Assembly (NCBI RefSeq): GCF_003182275.1
Contig: NZ_QGTR01000002.1
Location: 848,237 to 912,236 of the forward strand
Direction: 5' to 3'
DNA: 64,000 nucleotides
Source of the DNA: Hoeflea marina
GTDB taxonomy: Bacteria > Pseudomonadota > Alphaproteobacteria > Rhizobiales > Rhizobiaceae
Shown here piece by piece: positions 51,981-61,269 of the stretch. The position numbers were made by a program, and so were the translations under genes. Under the pieces are notes generated by a model. It ran no database searches and was not told the DNA's origin. It saw nothing but the letters and a program-made list of their open reading frames with translations. Position 1 is the first letter of the stretch. Each line of letters opens with the position of its first letter.

Positions 51981-54392
51981 ATGAGCGCCGCAGCGCCAAG
52001 CCTGACGTTTCTTGCCCTGTGCCTGCCGTTTCTGGCGGCTCTTGTCGCACCGGCGCTCACCAGGCGGATGGGCCACAATGCGGTATGGATACTGGCGTTG
52101 GCGCCGGCTCTCGCCTTCATCCATTTTCTCGGATTTCTGCCTGCCGTCGCCGATGGCGGCGCGATCACCGGCGGATATGCATGGGTGCCGTCCTTTCGGG
52201 TCAGCTTCTCCTGGCTGATCGACGGCCTGTCGCTGACCTTCGCGCTGCTGATCACCGGCATCGGCACGCTGATCGTTCTCTATTCCGGCGGCTATCTCAA
52301 GGACGACGCCCATCTCGGCCGCTTCCTCAGCTTCATGTTCATGTTCATGGGCGCCATGCTCGGGCTTGTGGTGTCCGACGGCTTCCTCATGCTGTTCGTG
52401 TTCTGGGAGCTGACCTCGATCACCTCGTTCCTGCTCATCGGCTTCGACCACACCAGAGAGGCCTCGCGCCGCGCCGCCATCCAGGCACTGGTTGTCACGG
52501 GAACCGGCGGCCTGGCGTTGCTGGCCGGCCTCATCGTGATCTGGAACATCACCGGCGTCACCCAGCTCTCCGAGCTCATCGGTCTGGGTGACGTGCTGCG
52601 CGAAAGCCCGTTCTATCTCATGGCTCTGGTCCTGGTGCTTGGCGGCGCCTTCACCAAATCGGCGCAGTTTCCGTTCCACTTCTGGCTTCCCAATGCCATG
52701 GAGGCGCCGACACCCGTTTCGGCCTATCTGCACTCCGCCACCATGGTGAAGGCAGGCATCTATCTGCTGATGCGGCTCAACCCGGTGCTGGGCGACACCG
52801 CGGCCTGGACCACGATCCTGCCGGTCTTCGGCGGCGTGACGCTGCTCGTCGGCACCTTTCTCGCCATCCGCCAGACCGACCTCAAGCAGATGCTGGCCTA
52901 CACGACGGTCTCGTCGCTGGGCCTCCTGGTGATGCTGACCGGCTTCGGCTCCGACCACGCCATCGCCGCGGCCGTGCTCTACCTGGTGGCGCACTCGATG
53001 TTCAAGGGCTGTCTGTTCATGGTCGCCGGCCTCATCGACCACGGCACCGGCAGTCGCGACATCACGCGGCTGGGCGGACTGCGGGCCGCCATGCCGATCA
53101 CCTTCGCCGCCGCCATGGCGGCCGCCTTCTCGATGGGCGGCCTGCCGCCCTTCTTCGGCTTTCTCGGCAAGGAAGAGATCTACGAGGCGCTCTGGCACGC
53201 CGACACCTGGTCGCTGGCCTTTGTCGCCGTCGCGGTGATCGGCAACGGGCTGATGTTCGTCATCGGCTTTGCCGTGGCCATCAAGCCCTTCTTCGGCCCC
53301 GTCCGGGAGACGCCGCTGCATGCGCATGAAGGGCCGGCGCTGATGTGGATCGGGCCGGCAGTGCTGGCGCTCGGCGGCCTGGTCGCGGCTCTTGTCTCGC
53401 CGGTGACGCACCGTTTCGTCAGTTCGCCCATGGCCAGCGCCGTCCACGGAGCGCCGGAACTGGTGACGATCTCGCTCATTCCGCATATCGGCGCGCCGCT
53501 GCTGCTGTCGCTGATCACCATCGTCTTCGCGGTGGCCGTCTATCTCGGCCTCGATCGCGCGCGCCGTTTCGCCGATCGAAGCCTCAGGGCCATCGGCTGG
53601 GGCCCCGACCGCGGTTTCGATCAGTTCATGTCAGGCCTGGTGCGGGGTTCACGCCGCATCACGGGGGTCATGCAGCCCGGTCGGCTCGACATCTACATGG
53701 GGGTGACCTTCGTCTTCATAGCCCTGGCTCTGCTGGTGCCGATGGCGGTCTATGACGAATGGCCTGCCAGGCCGGTCTGGCCGGAGGATGCGGCGTTCCA
53801 CGAACTGACCATCATGGCCATTGCCTTCATCGGCCTGCTGGCGGTCATCTATGCCCGCGACCGGCTCACCGCCATCGTGTCGTTGGGGATCCAGGGATTT
53901 GCGGTGGCGCTGATCTTCATGCTCTTCGGCGCCCCCGACCTGTCATTCACCCAGTTCATGGTGGAGACCCTCTCGGTCGTCATCCTGGCGCTGGTGATGA
54001 CCCGTCTGCGGCTGACCGCGGCCGACCACCGGCCGACCGGGCAGAAGCTCATCGATTTTTCCATCGCGCTCGCCTGCGGCACCGGATTCATGCTGTATCT
54101 GCTCGCGGTGACCCAGCAGCCGTTCCGGCCCTATCTGAGCGAGTTCTTCGAAGCCTATTCGAAGGTGATCGCCCACGGCGGCAACATCGTCAACGTCATC
54201 ATCGTCGACTTCCGCGGCACCGATACGCTGGGTGAGATCGCCGTCGTCATGATCACGGGGCTGGCCATCCTGTCGCTGATCAGGGTGCGGGCGTCGCGCC
54301 CCGACCAGCCCATTGTCGACAATGATCCCGATTCCGAGCCCACGCCCACCGGCGCCTGGCGCAAGGGCCGCAAGCTCGGCGAGGGAGCCTGA
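51981..54392 (+). CDS. phaA: Mrp/Pha Na+(K+)/H+ antiporter subunit A
   Basis: 803-residue multi-helix protein (about 20 helices). The N-terminal two thirds is homologous to NADH-dehydrogenase subunit ND5 (MVKAGIYLLMRLNPVLGD, LKQMLAYTTVSSLG, HSMFKGCLFMVAGLIDH). The C-terminal extension carries the MrpA-specific segments (YDEWPARP and FMLFGAPDLSFTQFMVETL). It is the largest subunit of the heptameric Mrp complex, which exchanges Na+ or K+ for H+. First gene of the seven-gene operon, followed 3 bases later by subunit B. Confidence 0.92.
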   Translation: MSAAAPSLTFLALCLPFLAALVAPALTRRMGHNAVWILALAPALAFIHFLGFLPAVADGGAITGGYAWVPSFRVSFSWLIDGLSLTFALLITGIGTLIVLYSGGYLKDDAHLGRFLSFMFMFMGAMLGLVVSDGFLMLFVFWELTSITSFLLIGFDHTREASRRAAIQALVVTGTGGLALLAGLIVIWNITGVTQLSELIGLGDVLRESPFYLMALVLVLGGAFTKSAQFPFHFWLPNAMEAPTPVSAYLHSATMVKAGIYLLMRLNPVLGDTAAWTTILPVFGGVTLLVGTFLAIRQTDLKQMLAYTTVSSLGLLVMLTGFGSDHAIAAAVLYLVAHSMFKGCLFMVAGLIDHGTGSRDITRLGGLRAAMPITFAAAMAAAFSMGGLPPFFGFLGKEEIYEALWHADTWSLAFVAVAVIGNGLMFVIGFAVAIKPFFGPVRETPLHAHEGPALMWIGPAVLALGGLVAALVSPVTHRFVSSPMASAVHGAPELVTISLIPHIGAPLLLSLITIVFAVAVYLGLDRARRFADRSLRAIGWGPDRGFDQFMSGLVRGSRRITGVMQPGRLDIYMGVTFVFIALALLVPMAVYDEWPARPVWPEDAAFHELTIMAIAFIGLLAVIYARDRLTAIVSLGIQGFAVALIFMLFGAPDLSFTQFMVETLSVVILALVMTRLRLTAADHRPTGQKLIDFSIALACGTGFMLYLLAVTQQPFRPYLSEFFEAYSKVIAHGGNIVNVIIVDFRGTDTLGEIAVVMITGLAILSLIRVRASRPDQPIVDNDPDSEPTPTGAWRKGRKLGEGA

Positions 54393-54395
54393 TCC

Positions 54396-54815
54396 ATGCG
54401 CACCGTCATCTTCCGCACCGTCGCACCCTATCTCACCAGCCTGATGGTGCTGTTTTCGATATTCGTGCTGCTGCGCGGCCACAACGAGCCCGGCGGCGGC
54501 TTCATCGGTGGGCTGATCGCGGCCTCAGCCTTCGCCATCTACGGCATCGCCTGCGGCGTCGCACCGGTGCGACGCGCCATCCATTTTCACCCCATGGCCA
54601 TCGCCGCCTTCGGTCTGTTTCTCTCGGGCATGGCCGGCGTGCTGTCGATCTTCGTGTCCAGGTCCTACATGTCCGGATTGTGGACCAGTGTCCATTTCTT
54701 CGGCAACTGGATCGATCTTTCCACGGTGCTGATCTTCGACATCGGCGTCTATCTTGTCGTCGTCGGCGCGATCACCTCGATCGCGCTCGCGCTGGAAGAA
54801 AGGGACCGCGACTGA
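54396..54815 (+). CDS. phaB: Mrp/Pha antiporter subunit B
   Basis: 139-residue, four-helix MnhB-type subunit. The family motif HNEPGGGFIGGLIAASAFAI is clear. GGGAG lies nine bases before the ATG. The stop overlaps the subunit C start (TGATG). In the Mrp complex it sits beside subunit A and is needed for cation transport. Confidence 0.9.
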   Translation: MRTVIFRTVAPYLTSLMVLFSIFVLLRGHNEPGGGFIGGLIAASAFAIYGIACGVAPVRRAIHFHPMAIAAFGLFLSGMAGVLSIFVSRSYMSGLWTSVHFFGNWIDLSTVLIFDIGVYLVVVGAITSIALALEERDRD

Positions 54816-55192
54816 TGGAAGCCCTGTTTGCATTGCTGGTGGGCGCGCTGTTCACTGTCTCGATCTACCTGTTCCTGTCCAAGCACATCATCCGCATCCT
54901 CATGGGCGCGGCCATCCTCGGCAACGCCGTCAACCTCCTCATCTTCACGGCCGGGCGCGTCACCCGCGAGGTGCCGCCGATCATCCCGCCGGAGTTCGAT
55001 GTGCCGCAGAGCGTGGTCGCCAATCCGCTGCCGCAGGCGCTGATCCTGACGGCGATCGTGATTTCCTTCTCCTTCTTCGCCTTCCTCCTGGTGCTTGGCT
55101 ATCGCGCCTATCAGGACCTGGAAACCGACGATTCCGACGAAATGCGCGTGGCCGAGCCGGTGGACGACGTTCCGCCGCCGCTCGGTTACTGA
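54815..55192 (+). CDS. phaC: Mrp/Pha antiporter subunit C
   Basis: 125-residue, three-helix protein homologous to NuoK/ND4L. The start YLFLSKHIIRILMGAAILGN and the PQALILTAIVISFSFFAFL segment are diagnostic. It starts inside the stop of subunit B (TGATG), so translation is coupled. The acidic C-terminal tail (DLETDDSDEMRVAEPVDD) is cytoplasmic. Confidence 0.9.
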   Translation: MEALFALLVGALFTVSIYLFLSKHIIRILMGAAILGNAVNLLIFTAGRVTREVPPIIPPEFDVPQSVVANPLPQALILTAIVISFSFFAFLLVLGYRAYQDLETDDSDEMRVAEPVDDVPPPLGY

Positions 55193-55206
55193 GGGCGGAT
55201 GCAAGA

Positions 55207-56802
55207 ATGGCCATAACAAGCGAACCGCTCAAGGACCTGTCCGTCGCCATGGTGACCGAACCGGTGACCATGGCCCAGTGGCTGCTGATCGCGCCGGTGG
55301 TCTGGTGCCTGCTGGTCGGCGCGGTGCTGCTGATGCTGCGCAAGCACACCTGGCTGCAGCCGCTCATCGCGATTCCGGCGCTGGCCGTGCTGTGTCTGCT
55401 CGACGGGCTGTTGCTGGCCCACGTGATGGTGTCGGGGCCGCTGACCATGACCATGGGGAGTTGGTTGCCGCCCTTCGGCATCTCGTTCACCACCGACAGT
55501 CTCGGTGCGCTGTTCGCTCTCACCTCGGCACTGGTGGCGCTAGCCGCTGGCGTCTTCGGTCGCACCGATGTCGACGACACCGGCCGCCGTTACGGGTTCT
55601 ATCCGTTCGTGCTGCTGATGATGGCCGGCGTTTCCGGTGCGTTTCTCACCGGAGACATCTTCAACCTCTATGTCTGGTTCGAGGTGCTGCTGATCGCCTC
55701 CTTCGGCCTTCTGGTGCTGGGCTCGGAAAGGGCGCAGCTTGACGGAGGGGCCAAATACGCCTTCCTCAACCTGATCGCCACGACGCTGTTTCTGGTCGCC
55801 ACCGGCTATCTCTACGGCCTCTTCGGCACCCTCAACATGGCCGACATCATCGTCAAGGCTCCGGAACTGCGCTCCAGTGCGCCGCTGATGACGCTGGTGA
55901 CGCTGTATCTGCTCGCCTTCGGTATGAAGGCGGCCGCCTTTCCGGTCAATTTCTGGCTGCCCGCCTCCTATCACACGCCGCGACTTGTCGTGTCGGCGCT
56001 GTTTGCGGGCCTTTTGACCAAGGTCGGCATCTACGCACTGCTGCGCACGCTGGTCATGCTGTTTCCCTTCGAGCGGACCGGTCTGGCCGACATCATCGCC
56101 ATCGTGGCCGCCGCCACCATGCTCTCGGGCGTGATCGGTGCGCTGGCGCAGAACGACATCCGCCGTTCCCTGGGGTTCCTCATCATATCCGGCATCGGCG
56201 TCATGCTGGCAGGCCTCGCTCTGGGAAGCGCCGCCGGCCTCTCCGGCACGGTGTTTTACGCCGTCCATTCGATGGTGGTGATGGCGGCGCTGTATTTCGC
56301 GGTGGGGCTCGCCGCGCGCATCAACGGCGGCTTCACCCTGAGCGCTGGCGGCGGCATCTACCAGGCCCACGCCGGACTGGCCTTCGTCACCCTGGCGCTG
56401 TTCTTCTCCGTCGCCGGCCTGCCGCCTTTTTCGGGCCTGTGGCCCAAGGTGATCCTCGTCAAGGCGTCGCTGGACGTCGGGGCCTGGTGGCTGGCCGCGG
56501 CGATTCTCGTGACAGGCATTCTCACCACCGTCACGGTCGGCCGGATCTGGGCACTCGCCTACTGGCGCCCGGCGCCGGTGGACGACTTGACCCGGTCGGC
56601 GTCCGAGCATGACGCCGAACCGCCGCAGCCCGTCCGGCTGCCGCGCGGCGCCATAGCGGCACTGGCGGGTCTGCTGCTTCTGACGACGGCATTCGGCGTC
56701 TGGCCCGAGCCGCTGATCCGCCTGTCGCAGGACGCCGCCATTGGCCTGCTCGATCCGTCGGCCTATGTGCTGTCGGTGTTTCCCGGTGAGGTGCCCCGAT
56801 GA
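55207..56802 (+). CDS. phaD: Mrp/Pha antiporter subunit D
   Basis: 531-residue, about 14-helix protein homologous to NuoN/ND2 and ND4-type antiporter subunits. Recognisable are FNLYVWFEVLLIASFGLLVL, the lysine helix FGMKAAAFPVNFWLP, the HTPRLVVSALFAGLLTKVGI loop and LAQNDIRRSLGFLIIS. The start at 55207 lies 14 bases after subunit C. Its stop overlaps the subunit E start by ATGA. Confidence 0.92.
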   Translation: MAITSEPLKDLSVAMVTEPVTMAQWLLIAPVVWCLLVGAVLLMLRKHTWLQPLIAIPALAVLCLLDGLLLAHVMVSGPLTMTMGSWLPPFGISFTTDSLGALFALTSALVALAAGVFGRTDVDDTGRRYGFYPFVLLMMAGVSGAFLTGDIFNLYVWFEVLLIASFGLLVLGSERAQLDGGAKYAFLNLIATTLFLVATGYLYGLFGTLNMADIIVKAPELRSSAPLMTLVTLYLLAFGMKAAAFPVNFWLPASYHTPRLVVSALFAGLLTKVGIYALLRTLVMLFPFERTGLADIIAIVAAATMLSGVIGALAQNDIRRSLGFLIISGIGVMLAGLALGSAAGLSGTVFYAVHSMVVMAALYFAVGLAARINGGFTLSAGGGIYQAHAGLAFVTLALFFSVAGLPPFSGLWPKVILVKASLDVGAWWLAAAILVTGILTTVTVGRIWALAYWRPAPVDDLTRSASEHDAEPPQPVRLPRGAIAALAGLLLLTTAFGVWPEPLIRLSQDAAIGLLDPSAYVLSVFPGEVPR

Positions 56803-57272
56803 GCCTGTTCCTGATCAATGTCCTCCTCGCGCTTGCCTGGGCCGCCGTCACCGGCTCCTTCACATTCCTCAACCTCGCTTTCGGCTTCGTGCTTGCCACG
56901 GGTGCGCTGTCGCTCATTCGCGAACAGGTGGGGTCGGTGGGATATTTCTCCCGCGCGCGCCGTGTGATCTCGTTGATGCTCCTGTTCGTCTATGAACTCA
57001 TTCTGTCGGCCTGGAAGGTTGCGGTGCTGGTGCTGACGCCGCGGATGGATCTCAAGCCGGGCATCTTTGCCTATCCGCTCAAGCTCGACCGCGATTTCGA
57101 GATCACGCTGCTGGCCAATCTCATCACGCTCACCCCCGGCACGTTGTCGGTGGACGTCTCCGATGATCGCCGCTTTCTGTATGTGCATGCCATCGACTGT
57201 TCAGATCCCGATTCCATTCGCCGCGATATCGCCGAGGGGTTCGAGCGCAAGATCATGGAGGCCTTCCACTGA
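56799..57272 (+). CDS. phaE: Mrp/Pha antiporter subunit E
   Basis: 157-residue MnhE subunit. Two or three N-terminal helices are followed by a cytoplasmic domain. The family segment [20 protein letters not shown] is typical. It overlaps subunit D (ATGA) and its stop overlaps the subunit F start (TGATG). Confidence 0.9.
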   Translation: MSLFLINVLLALAWAAVTGSFTFLNLAFGFVLATGALSLIREQVGSVGYFSRARRVISLMLLFVYELILSAWKVAVLVLTPRMDLKPGIFAYPLKLDRDFEITLLANLITLTPGTLSVDVSDDRRFLYVHAIDCSDPDSIRRDIAEGFERKIMEAFH

Positions 57273-57646
57273 TGGATCCAACGGCCATACTCGACATGGC
57301 GGTGACGATTGCGCTGATCCTCCTCAGCCTGTCCTTCCTGCTCACCATCTTCCGAATACTCAGGGGGCCGACCCTTCCTGACCGTATCGTCGGCCTGGAC
57401 ATGCTGGTGGCCATTGCCATTGGATTCATCGCCGTCATCGGCATCAAGACCCGCTATGCCCTCTATGTCGATATCGCCATCGCGCTGGGGCTGGTCGGCT
57501 TCCTCGCGACCGTGGCGTTCGCCCGCTTCGTGCTGTCGCGCGGCAAGACGGAGGACGACATCCTGACCGAATCGCGCAATGCGGCGCAACGCGCCGCGAA
57601 GGACGCGCGGCGCGCGGCCGGAAACAACGGCAAGGGGAATACATGA
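57272..57646 (+). CDS. phaF: Mrp/Pha antiporter subunit F
   Basis: 124-residue, three-helix MnhF subunit with the family motif [15 protein letters not shown]. The C-terminus carries an unusually charged 35-residue tail ([20 protein letters not shown], then more Lys/Arg/Asn). It overlaps subunits E and G at both ends. Confidence 0.9.
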   Translation: MDPTAILDMAVTIALILLSLSFLLTIFRILRGPTLPDRIVGLDMLVAIAIGFIAVIGIKTRYALYVDIAIALGLVGFLATVAFARFVLSRGKTEDDILTESRNAAQRAAKDARRAAGNNGKGNT

Positions 57647-57987
57647 TGGCTTCACTGCTCACGCTGGTCTCTGCTGCCCTAGTCGTCATTGGAGCGTTCT
57701 TTGCACTTGTCGCCTCCATCGGCCTGCTCAGGCTGCCGGACGTCTACACGCGCATGCATGCGGCTTCCAAGGCCGGAACCATGGGCTCCGGACTGCTCCT
57801 GATCGCGCTTGCCATTCACGCCGGCGACACCGGAACCATGAGTCGGGCGCTGGCGGGTGTCGTCTTTTTCCTGCTCACAGCGCCGATCTCGGCGCACCTG
57901 CTCGCCAAGGCCGCCTATAGTGTCGGATATCGGCTTGATGCCATTTCCGTTCGCGACGAGATGGCCGAAAACGTGACTAATGACTGA
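57643..57987 (+). CDS. phaG: Mrp/Pha antiporter subunit G
   Basis: 114-residue, three-helix MnhG subunit. The conserved [19 protein letters not shown] is intact. Last gene of the operon; it overlaps subunit F by 4 bases (ATGA) and is followed by an AT-rich region rather than another pha gene. All seven subunits A-G are present and intact, which supports a working alkali/sodium antiporter. Confidence 0.92.
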   Translation: MMASLLTLVSAALVVIGAFFALVASIGLLRLPDVYTRMHAASKAGTMGSGLLLIALAIHAGDTGTMSRALAGVVFFLLTAPISAHLLAKAAYSVGYRLDAISVRDEMAENVTND

Positions 57988-58248
57988 TTAAAGAACACAT
58001 TTAAGCCACAAAATACAACTTATATGATATATCAGGATAATTATCTACTGAGACATGTAGTAGACTTCATGAAAGTACCATCGATTATTGACATTTGATG
58101 TTTTTGCTAAATCTAACACTTGTGTACTGCGTAAATCTATGTAATCCCCAGCACTGGGTGGATGCATGTATATAGTTGAATAGTTAAACCGTGAAACAAG
58201 AAAAAGCGTCCAGCTTTTCGCGTCCGCCCCAACCGTTAGGACCCCGAC
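57988..58248. promoter_or_regulatory. AT-rich leader of mucR
   Basis: 261 bases of strongly AT-rich DNA, unlike the rest of the window, with TATA-like runs (TATATGATATATCAGGATAA, GCATGTATATAGTTGAATAG). TTGACA is at 58088, but no good -10 is spaced from it. MucR proteins bind AT-rich sites with T-A steps and repress their own genes, so this is a plausible autoregulatory region. GAACC-like and TTTTCG elements lie just before the mucR start. Confidence 0.55.
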
Positions 58249-58674
58249 ATGAACGAACTTGCACCTGAGAACAATTCAGAATTTCTCATCGAACTGACCT
58301 CGGAAATCGTTGCCGCTTTCGTGACCAACAATTCGGTCGCAGCTGCTGATCTCCCGTCACTGATCATCAACGTCCACGGCGCTCTTGGCGGCGTTTCCGG
58401 TGCTTCCATCGCGGAAGTCGTCGAGAAGCCCAAGCCGGCAGTTCCCGTGCGCCGTTCGATCCAGCATGAATATCTGATCTGCCTTGAAGACGGTCAGAAG
58501 TTCAAGTCGCTCAAGCGCCACCTGATGACCCACTACGGCCTTTCGCCTGAACAGTACCGCGAAAAGTGGGAACTGCCCGCCGATTATCCGATGGTTGCCC
58601 CGGCCTATGCCGAAGCGCGTTCGCGGCTTGCCAAGGAAATGGGCCTGGGCCAGAAGCGCAAGCGCGCCAAGTAA
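58249..58674 (+). CDS. mucR: MucR/Ros-family zinc-finger transcription regulator
   Basis: 141-residue regulator of exopolysaccharide, motility and surface genes in rhizobia. The Ros/MucR zinc-finger region is [20 protein letters not shown], with MTH and [20 protein letters not shown] after it. It has one Cys followed by Asp three residues on, then the two His; this C-x2-D form is known in some MucR/Ros homologues. The basic end GQKRKRAK is normal. A terminator lies about 120 bases after the stop. Confidence 0.94.
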   Translation: MNELAPENNSEFLIELTSEIVAAFVTNNSVAAADLPSLIINVHGALGGVSGASIAEVVEKPKPAVPVRRSIQHEYLICLEDGQKFKSLKRHLMTHYGLSPEQYREKWELPADYPMVAPAYAEARSRLAKEMGLGQKRKRAK

Positions 58675-59236
58675 GGACGCCGGGCAGTTCCAGAATGGCG
58701 GCGGGTGCGTCAACCGCCCTCCGCCTGAACCGGAGCGGCCCGCCCTGCGCGTCGTTCCGTCGCGCGCAGCGGCTTGATAATCCCTCAGAGGAAAAATGCC
58801 GTGGCTTGCGCCGCGGCTTTTTTCGTTGTGGCGGCGGCCTCGGCGCAGGAGATGCCGGCTGGGTCCGCACGCAAAGAGGCCTGGCCGTTCCCGATTGCCG
58901 GGCGACACCTCGTGATCCGCCGGAGGCCGCGTGACCGTCCCGATCCTGCCCGCCGGTGCGGCGCCAAGGGCAGGGATATCCAATCGGTCCTTGCGGGTGC
59001 TGCCGCGCGCGCCGGGCTCGGCCCGCGCTTAGACCCGCCCCTCATTCATGGCTCACGCAGGCCGATCAAGCGCGGAGTCTCACGCCAGTGCGAGTGTAGG
59101 AAAAAATTCCGAAAATTCTTGTGACAAGGTTGAAAGAATGACGCAATATCAATCACTCTACCCGTTTCAGGAGTGACGCGCGTCCCTAGGGCTGGTATAA
59201 GGTGTATGAATAAAATCCTATCACGGAGGATTTTTC
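58675..59236. other. 562-base gap with mucR terminator, no other gene
   Basis: After the terminator at 58798-58823 the stretch has open frames with a signal-peptide-like start (about 58774), but they begin at TTG and read through the terminator hairpin, so I do not call them. A promoter for the DnaA-like gene is expected near 59100-59210 (AT-rich TATAAGGTGTATGAATAAAA). Confidence 0.55.
58798..58823 (+). terminator. Rho-independent terminator after mucR
   Basis: GCCGTGGC, loop TTGC, GCCGCGGC (one G-U pair) followed by six T residues. A strong, textbook intrinsic terminator about 120 bases past the mucR stop. Confidence 0.85.
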
Positions 59237-59755
59237 ATGACAGACAAACACCGCTCTGCTTCCGCACCGGACCCCGCAGCGCCCGCACAGGGCGATGCGG
59301 CCGCCGCTGCTGCATCGGCGCCCGCTCTGCGAAAGCGCCGCCTCGCGCCTGACGTCGATCACCGCCACGGCTCGGCTGTGCTGGTGCCGATGACCCCCGC
59401 CCTTGACGATCTTCGCTCCGCTCCCGCCGTCGCTCATTGCTGCCGCGCAATCCGGCGGCTGGTGGGCGAACTCTTTGAGCTGGCCTGCATGCAGCAGGTG
59501 CTGGAGCCGGGAGCGGTACGCCGGCCGCAGTGTCATGTCCGGCAGATCTCGATGTATCTGTGCCGGGTGGTGCTGTCATTGTCCTATGGCGCCATCGGCA
59601 GGGCAATGGGCCGCGATCGCTCCACCGTGGTGCATGCCTGCGCGGCGGTCGAGGACCGCCGAGATGACCGCGCCTATGATGCCTTTGTCGAACGCTGCGA
59701 GCGCTGTGTGCTCGCCGTCTTCGCGACGCGGGAGTCCGGCCATGGCGAAGCCTGA
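59237..59755 (+). CDS. DnaA domain IV-like DNA-binding protein
   Basis: 172-residue protein with an N-terminal low-complexity Ala/Pro stretch. Its C-terminal segment, YLCRVVLSLSYGAIGRAMGR then DRSTVVHACAAVEDRR, matches the DnaA C-terminal (domain IV) helix-turn-helix signature that binds DnaA boxes. There is no AAA+ domain, so it is not the initiator but a small DnaA-box-like binding protein, a type common in rhizobia next to DUF6456 genes. It overlaps the next gene by 14 bases. GGAGG precedes the ATG. Confidence 0.78.
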   Translation: MTDKHRSASAPDPAAPAQGDAAAAAASAPALRKRRLAPDVDHRHGSAVLVPMTPALDDLRSAPAVAHCCRAIRRLVGELFELACMQQVLEPGAVRRPQCHVRQISMYLCRVVLSLSYGAIGRAMGRDRSTVVHACAAVEDRRDDRAYDAFVERCERCVLAVFATRESGHGEA

Positions 59756-60577
59756 TGCGAAGCCGCTCTCCGAGCGCAATCTGGCGGCCACCCGCAAGGC
59801 TTTTGCCGGCCTGCTTCGCTTTCTGGTCCGCTCAACCGCGCGGCTCGAGGCGACCGGAGGCGGCGAGGGGCTGCTGGTGCGCGCCGATCACCAGAGCCGC
59901 CGCTTTGCGCTCCCGGTCATTGCCGCGGCCCGGGCACGCGGACTGCTTGAGGGCAACGACGCCGAAGTCAGGCTGTCGATGGCGGGCAGGGCCGCGCTGC
60001 GGCGCCTGCTTGCCGATCCCGACAGCGCCTTTCAGGACCAGCACCGCGATCTGGCGCGCCGCGCCGATGCCTCCGGCGACACGATCCTCGTCAACTCGCT
60101 GGAATCGCCGCTGGCTGCGCTTGGCCGGATCAGGACAGGAATGGCAAGCGCTGGCTGACCGACGCAATGGTGGCGGCGGGAGACCGCTTGCGCCGTGATT
60201 TCGAACGCGGGCGGCTGATGCCGGGCGTCTCCCAGCGCTGGGAGCCGGTGACGGCGCGCGGCGGTTCCGGCGCGGGCGGCATGGCCGAGCTCGCCGATGC
60301 CGCGATTGCCGCCCGCGGTCGCGTCGAGCGCGCACTGGATGCGGCAGGACCCGAATTCTCCGGCCTGCTGGTGGATGTCTGCTGCTTCCTCAAGGGGCTC
60401 GAACAGGTGGAGCGCGAGCGGCAATGGCCGCAGCGGTCGGCCAAGCTCATGCTCGGGGCAGGACTTCGTATCCTGGAGCGCCATTACAACCCGCCGCAAC
60501 TCCCTCGCCACTCCAGCATGCGCGTGTGGGCCGGCGAGAATTACCGGCCCGGGCTTGGCGACGGGATCGATGTCTGA
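59742..60577 (+). pseudogene. DUF6456 protein split by a one-base frameshift
   Basis: Two adjoining frames together give a typical approximately 275-residue DUF6456 protein. The first frame (from ATG 59742) reads to SLESPLAALGR and then ends in a spurious tail at 60158. The second frame contains DQDRNGKRWLTDAM, VAAGDRLRRDF, GGAGGMAELADAAI and VDVCCFLKGLEQVERER. Joining at CGG-GAT (60126-60130) needs one extra G. The site has no slippery heptamer, so it is a deletion or sequencing error rather than programmed frameshifting. The C-terminal half resembles a phage-like DNA-binding region by family knowledge. Confidence 0.75.
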
Positions 60578-60592
60578 TTGACCCCGCTGGCT

Positions 60593-60614
60593 GCGCCGGC
60601 TCGTCAGCCGGCGC
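60593..60614. terminator. Perfect hairpin at the convergent DUF6456/sufE ends
   Basis: GCGCCGGCT, loop CGTC, AGCCGGCGC: a 9-bp perfect stem overlapping the sufE stop codon. No T-run on either strand, so it is a possible bidirectional terminator of low certainty. Confidence 0.45.
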
Positions 60615-61029
60615 GCGCCCGGGCTGCTTCGGACTTGATCCGGCGCACCATGGACCTAAGTCCGTTGGCGCGCTGCGGCGTCAGGTTTTCGGCCAGCCCC
60701 AGTCCGCTCAGCAGCGCCGCCTCGTCGAGGTTTTCCACATCGGAGGCCTTGCGGCCGGAACTGGCCGCCAGGACGATGGCCACCAGACCGCGCACGATGT
60801 GGGAATCGGATTCGCCGCGGAAGTGCATGACCGGATCGCCCGGTTCGGCAGGTTCTGTCGCGGAGACCAGCCAGACCTGGCTGACGCAGCCCTGCACCTT
60901 GCTCGCCTCGGTGCGTTCGCTTTCCGGCATTTCCGGCAGCGCCTTGCCCAGTTCGATGACATAGCGGTAGCGGTCCTCCCAGTCGTCGAGATAGGCGAAG
61001 TCGTCCTTGATCGTCTGCAGGTCAGCCAT
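60604..61029 (-). CDS. sufE: SufE family protein (cysteine-desulfurase sulfur acceptor)
   Basis: 141-residue SufE. It accepts persulfide sulfur from SufS and passes it to the SUF scaffold for Fe-S cluster assembly. The acceptor cysteine is in KVQGCVSQVW. The start at 61029 (MADLQTI) follows AAAGGAAAC, seven residues inside the longer frame. No other suf gene is adjacent. Confidence 0.92.
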   Translation of the reverse strand: MADLQTIKDDFAYLDDWEDRYRYVIELGKALPEMPESERTEASKVQGCVSQVWLVSATEPAEPGDPVMHFRGESDSHIVRGLVAIVLAASSGRKASDVENLDEAALLSGLGLAENLTPQRANGLRSMVRRIKSEAARARAG

Positions 61030-61269
61030 GAAGTTTCCTTTGCTTGTCACGATATAGGCCAGGCAGGCGCCGAAATCACCCCGGCATTGCCGCGCGGCCG
61101 CCGAATTTCGCGTCGGCGTCGTCGTCCCGATTGAAAATTCGCGACGATGCTAGGAAGCTCGCGGGAACACCGGCGGGAGCGAGTCGCGCCCGTCGCCATG
61201 GCATGCACCGACTGTCATCAGCGGGTCATGGTTGCGCGGCATGGGCAGACAGCAGCAGCGGAGAACGCA

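Noticed and set aside
51657-53486. 609-residue minus-strand frame
   Set aside because: Antisense of phaA; Gln/His/Arg-rich, no fold.
58774-59124. 116-residue frame with a signal-peptide-like start (AVACAAAFFVVAAASAQE)
   Set aside because: It begins at a TTG, reads through the perfect terminator hairpin at 58798-58823, and turns into Arg-rich sequence. The hydrophobic stretch is produced by the hairpin and GC-rich DNA.
60126-60158. Programmed -1 frameshifting in the DUF6456 gene
   Set aside because: There is no slippery heptamer or downstream hairpin of the usual kind at the join, and relatives should encode one frame; a base loss is simpler.
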